Below are positions 6,593 through 7,677 of a stretch of 7,677 nucleotides of DNA, piece after piece; within the stretch, counting starts at the first letter, position 1; every line of letters begins with the position of its first letter. The stretch covers positions 1 to 7,677 of the forward strand of contig CALAKR010000370.1 in the NCBI GenBank assembly GCA_937923225.1, written 5' to 3'. The stretch is from an uncultured Aquabacterium sp. (GTDB lineage Bacteria > Pseudomonadota > Gammaproteobacteria > Burkholderiales > Burkholderiaceae_C). Under the pieces are notes generated by a model. That model ran no database searches and was not told where the DNA came from. It saw only the letters and a list, made by a program, of their open reading frames with translations. The position numbers were made by a program, and so were the translations under genes.

Positions 6593-6598
6593 AGTATA
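6593..6598 (-). promoter_or_regulatory. Candidate -10 box for the 114-residue gene
   Basis: The - strand reads TATACT, matching the sigma-70 -10 consensus at 5 of 6 positions. It would start transcription near 6586, about 20 bases before the ATG and just upstream of the GGAG ribosome site. No good -35 box lies at 16-18 bases, so the promoter is weak or activator-dependent. The same bases on the + strand (TAGTAT, 6592-6597) could serve as a poorer -10 for the divergent transporter gene. Confidence 0.35.
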
Positions 6599-6622
6599 GG
6601 GATGGATCTGCGAACCAGCGAC

Positions 6623-6958
6623 ATGGCACTCACCTACCTGTACCTTTTCATGGCCATCGTGGCCGAAGTCATCGCCACGTCATTGCTCAAGGGGGCGGAG
6701 AACTTCACCCGCCTGTGGCCCAGCGTGTTCACGGTGGTGTTCTACGCGATCGCGTTCTTCTTCCTGTCGCTCACCTTGCGCACCATGCCCACGGGCATCG
6801 CTTATGCGATCTGGTCCGGCGTGGGCATCGTGCTGATCTCGGTGGTCAGCTGGCTGTGGTTCGGGCAGCATCTGGACGCGGCGGCCCTGATCGGCATGGG
6901 GCTGATCATCGCGGGCGTGCTGGTCATCAACCTTTTTTCACGGTCTGTGGGGCATTGA
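6623..6958 (+). CDS. EmrE/QacE-type small multidrug resistance (SMR) transporter
   Basis: The product is 111 residues with four membrane helices (about 4-22, 33-51, 58-79, 86-105), the size of the family. E15 in VAEVIATSL is the counterpart of the essential E14 of EmrE, which binds both protons and drug. Y41, Y61 and W64 match EmrE Y40, Y60 and W63. 'FTRLWPSV' (28-35) and 'PTGIAYAIWSGVGIVLIS' (56-73) are near-identical to EmrE, placing it in the drug-exporting (Qac) branch rather than the guanidinium (Gdx/SugE) branch. It works as an antiparallel dimer in the inner membrane, exchanging protons for cationic compounds such as quaternary ammoniums. An in-frame ATG at 6602 would add seven residues. 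The 6623 start is preferred because it gives the usual short N-terminus, although its ribosome site is poor. It is divergent from the 114-residue gene. Confidence 0.93.
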   Translation: MALTYLYLFMAIVAEVIATSLLKGAENFTRLWPSVFTVVFYAIAFFFLSLTLRTMPTGIAYAIWSGVGIVLISVVSWLWFGQHLDAAALIGMGLIIAGVLVINLFSRSVGH

Positions 6959-7096
6959 CGGCGCACGGCGGGCAGGGGCTGGTGTTTTTGGCCGGAGCGC
7001 GTTACAAATAAGGCATGCGGGCAGTTCCGCCAGGTCCGCGTCGCATCCGCTCGTCCTGGGCAGGTGTCAGGACGCCATTCGCCATGGTTGTTCGAC

Positions 7097-7573
7097 ATGT
7101 CCGAAATGATGAAGCTGCAACTTCTGCACGTCAGTTGTGCCCATTGCGGGCAAGATTCGACCGTGTCGGTCATGCCCGATGGGGTTCATGGCCAGTTCGT
7201 GCTGCGCAGTGAGACCTCGCTGGACGAGGCTTTCCTGGATGCCGTGCACGACCCCACCTTCGACGAGGTCGACACATTGCTGAACCAGAGCCCTCGCATG
7301 CTGGGCAAGGACAACTGGTTCCGCGCCCATGTGCTTCAGCGCACCTATGGCGAGATTGCCTGTGATCCGGACAGTACCGGGCATGCGTTCCGCATCGGCA
7401 AGCTGCCCAACTGCCCCCATTGCGGGCGGGCCGTGCTGAACTGGAAGGCGATCAGCCCGCCGCAGTTCGTCGACCGCGAGATCCCGCCGGCCACTCACAA
7501 GGTGTGGGAGCACTTGTCTGCCTTGCAGAAGGAGTTCCGGGTGGACGATGTGCTGGAGCGGCAGGGGTTCTGA
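7097..7573 (+). CDS. Hypothetical protein with CxxC...CxxC zinc-ribbon signature
   Basis: The product is 158 residues from the ATG at 7097. I do not recognise the family. Two CxxC knuckles, CAHC (14-17) and CPHC (106-109), each followed by glycine, have the look of a zinc ribbon split by about 90 residues. A lone C89 lies just before the second knuckle. The insert is acidic (SLDEAFLDAVHDPTFDEVD) and then contains an aromatic/basic section (NWFRAHVLQRTYGEI). The C-terminus is a charged helix (LSALQKEFRVDDVLERQGF). It has no membrane helices or signal peptide, so it is probably cytoplasmic. Start is uncertain: GTG 7064 and ATGs 7106 and 7109 are in frame, and none has a clear ribosome site. The 138-base gap upstream contains T runs (6985-6989) and an AT-rich patch (7003-7010) but no complete promoter or terminator. 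Codon usage resembles the neighbours, so the gene is likely real. Confidence 0.8.
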   Translation: MSEMMKLQLLHVSCAHCGQDSTVSVMPDGVHGQFVLRSETSLDEAFLDAVHDPTFDEVDTLLNQSPRMLGKDNWFRAHVLQRTYGEIACDPDSTGHAFRIGKLPNCPHCGRAVLNWKAISPPQFVDREIPPATHKVWEHLSALQKEFRVDDVLERQGF

Positions 7574-7645
7574 GGCAGGAACGTGGATTGCCGGTGGAAG
7601 TCATCGGCAAGCTCGCCGATGCTTTCAACGAACAGGAGAAAGACC

Positions 7646-7677
7646 ATGACCCAACAGAACCAAAACCAAAACCAAAA
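7646..7677 (+). CDS. Start of a gene cut by the window edge, Asn/Gln-rich N-terminus
   Basis: An ATG at 7646 is preceded by AGGAG (7634-7638) with 7 bases spacing, one of the best ribosome sites in the window. The visible product is MTQQNQNQNQ and continues outside. The Asn-Gln repeat comes from a CAAAAC hexanucleotide repeat. Its A-richness contrasts with the GC-rich surroundings. No function can be assigned from ten residues. A competing frame starts at TTG 7588, with AGGA 7 bases upstream (7577-7580). It reads PVEVIGKLADAFNEQEKDHD and then alternating Pro-Lys through the same repeat. Its third positions are GC-rich before the repeat, so it cannot be dismissed. I favour the ATG frame because of the start codon and the stronger ribosome site. 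Confidence 0.5.
   Translation, partial: MTQQNQNQNQ
7654..7677 (+). repeat. CCAAAA hexanucleotide tandem repeat
   Basis: Four successive 6-base units are seen to the window end: an initial CAGAAC variant, then CAAAAC, CAAAAC and a truncated CAAAA. The unit is two codons long, so copy-number changes would add or remove Asn-Gln (or Pro-Lys in the other frame) pairs without shifting the frame. The full length lies beyond the window. Confidence 0.6.

Noticed and set aside
6386..6622. Extended N-terminus for the SMR transporter
   Set aside because: The frame is open upstream only because it runs antisense to the 114-residue gene. SMR proteins are about 105-115 residues and the family match starts near 6623.
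6931..6940. T-rich run near the end of the SMR gene as an intrinsic terminator
   Set aside because: It lies inside conserved coding sequence (VINLFSRS) and has no GC-rich stem before it.
7015..7212. Short + strand open frame starting in the gap before the zinc-ribbon gene
   Set aside because: Arg-rich shadow overlapping the zinc-ribbon gene in another frame, with no ribosome site.

Overview
The window is GC-rich and densely packed with genes. It looks like chromosomal DNA of a betaproteobacterium, most likely of the order Burkholderiales (Comamonadaceae/Aquabacterium/Leptothrix-like). That guess rests on strong G/C preference at third codon positions, the Burkholderiales-style membrane diguanylate cyclases, and the style of the short hypothetical proteins. 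There are no tRNA, rRNA, CRISPR or insertion-sequence signals. Nothing looks recently transferred except perhaps the A-rich start of the last, truncated gene.

Layout, left to right. (1) 1-265, + strand: the C-terminal end of a type-B carboxylesterase. (2) 309-2827/2911, - strand: two tandem paralogous membrane diguanylate cyclases (GGDEF proteins) that overlap by 4 bases. They converge on the esterase across a hairpin that shares bases with the last codons of the downstream cyclase. (3) 2912-3017: a gap holding a perfect 18-bp palindrome. (4) 3018-6153, - strand: a three-gene operon with 4-base stop/start overlaps at both junctions. In order of transcription it encodes an endonuclease/exonuclease/phosphatase-fold protein (YbhP-like), a two-HKD cardiolipin synthase (ClsB/YbhO-like) and an LPG-synthase-TM/UPF0104 membrane protein (YbhN-like). 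This is the gene set and order of the Escherichia coli ybhP-ybhO-ybhN cluster. (5) 6220-6564, - strand: a 114-residue protein I do not recognise, separated from ybhP by 66 bases containing two inverted repeats. (6) 6623-6958, + strand: an EmrE-type small multidrug resistance transporter, divergent from the previous gene across 58 bases. (7) 7097-7573, + strand: a hypothetical protein with a CxxC...CxxC zinc-ribbon signature. (8) 7646-end, + strand: the start of a gene cut by the window edge. It runs into a CCAAAA hexanucleotide repeat and could be read in either of two frames.

How the genes fit together: ybhP-clsB-ybhN is a coupled membrane-phospholipid unit. ClsB makes cardiolipin, YbhN belongs to a family implicated in lipid translocation or modification, and YbhP has a phosphodiesterase/phosphatase fold of unknown substrate. 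The two cyclases downstream on the same strand would produce c-di-GMP under control of their six-helix membrane sensor regions. Nothing in the sequence links them to the lipid genes beyond position. I see no clearly new defence or mobile system. The less ordinary items are the coupled cyclase pair, the two unknown small proteins, and the structured gaps at 2952-2969 and 6148-6223.
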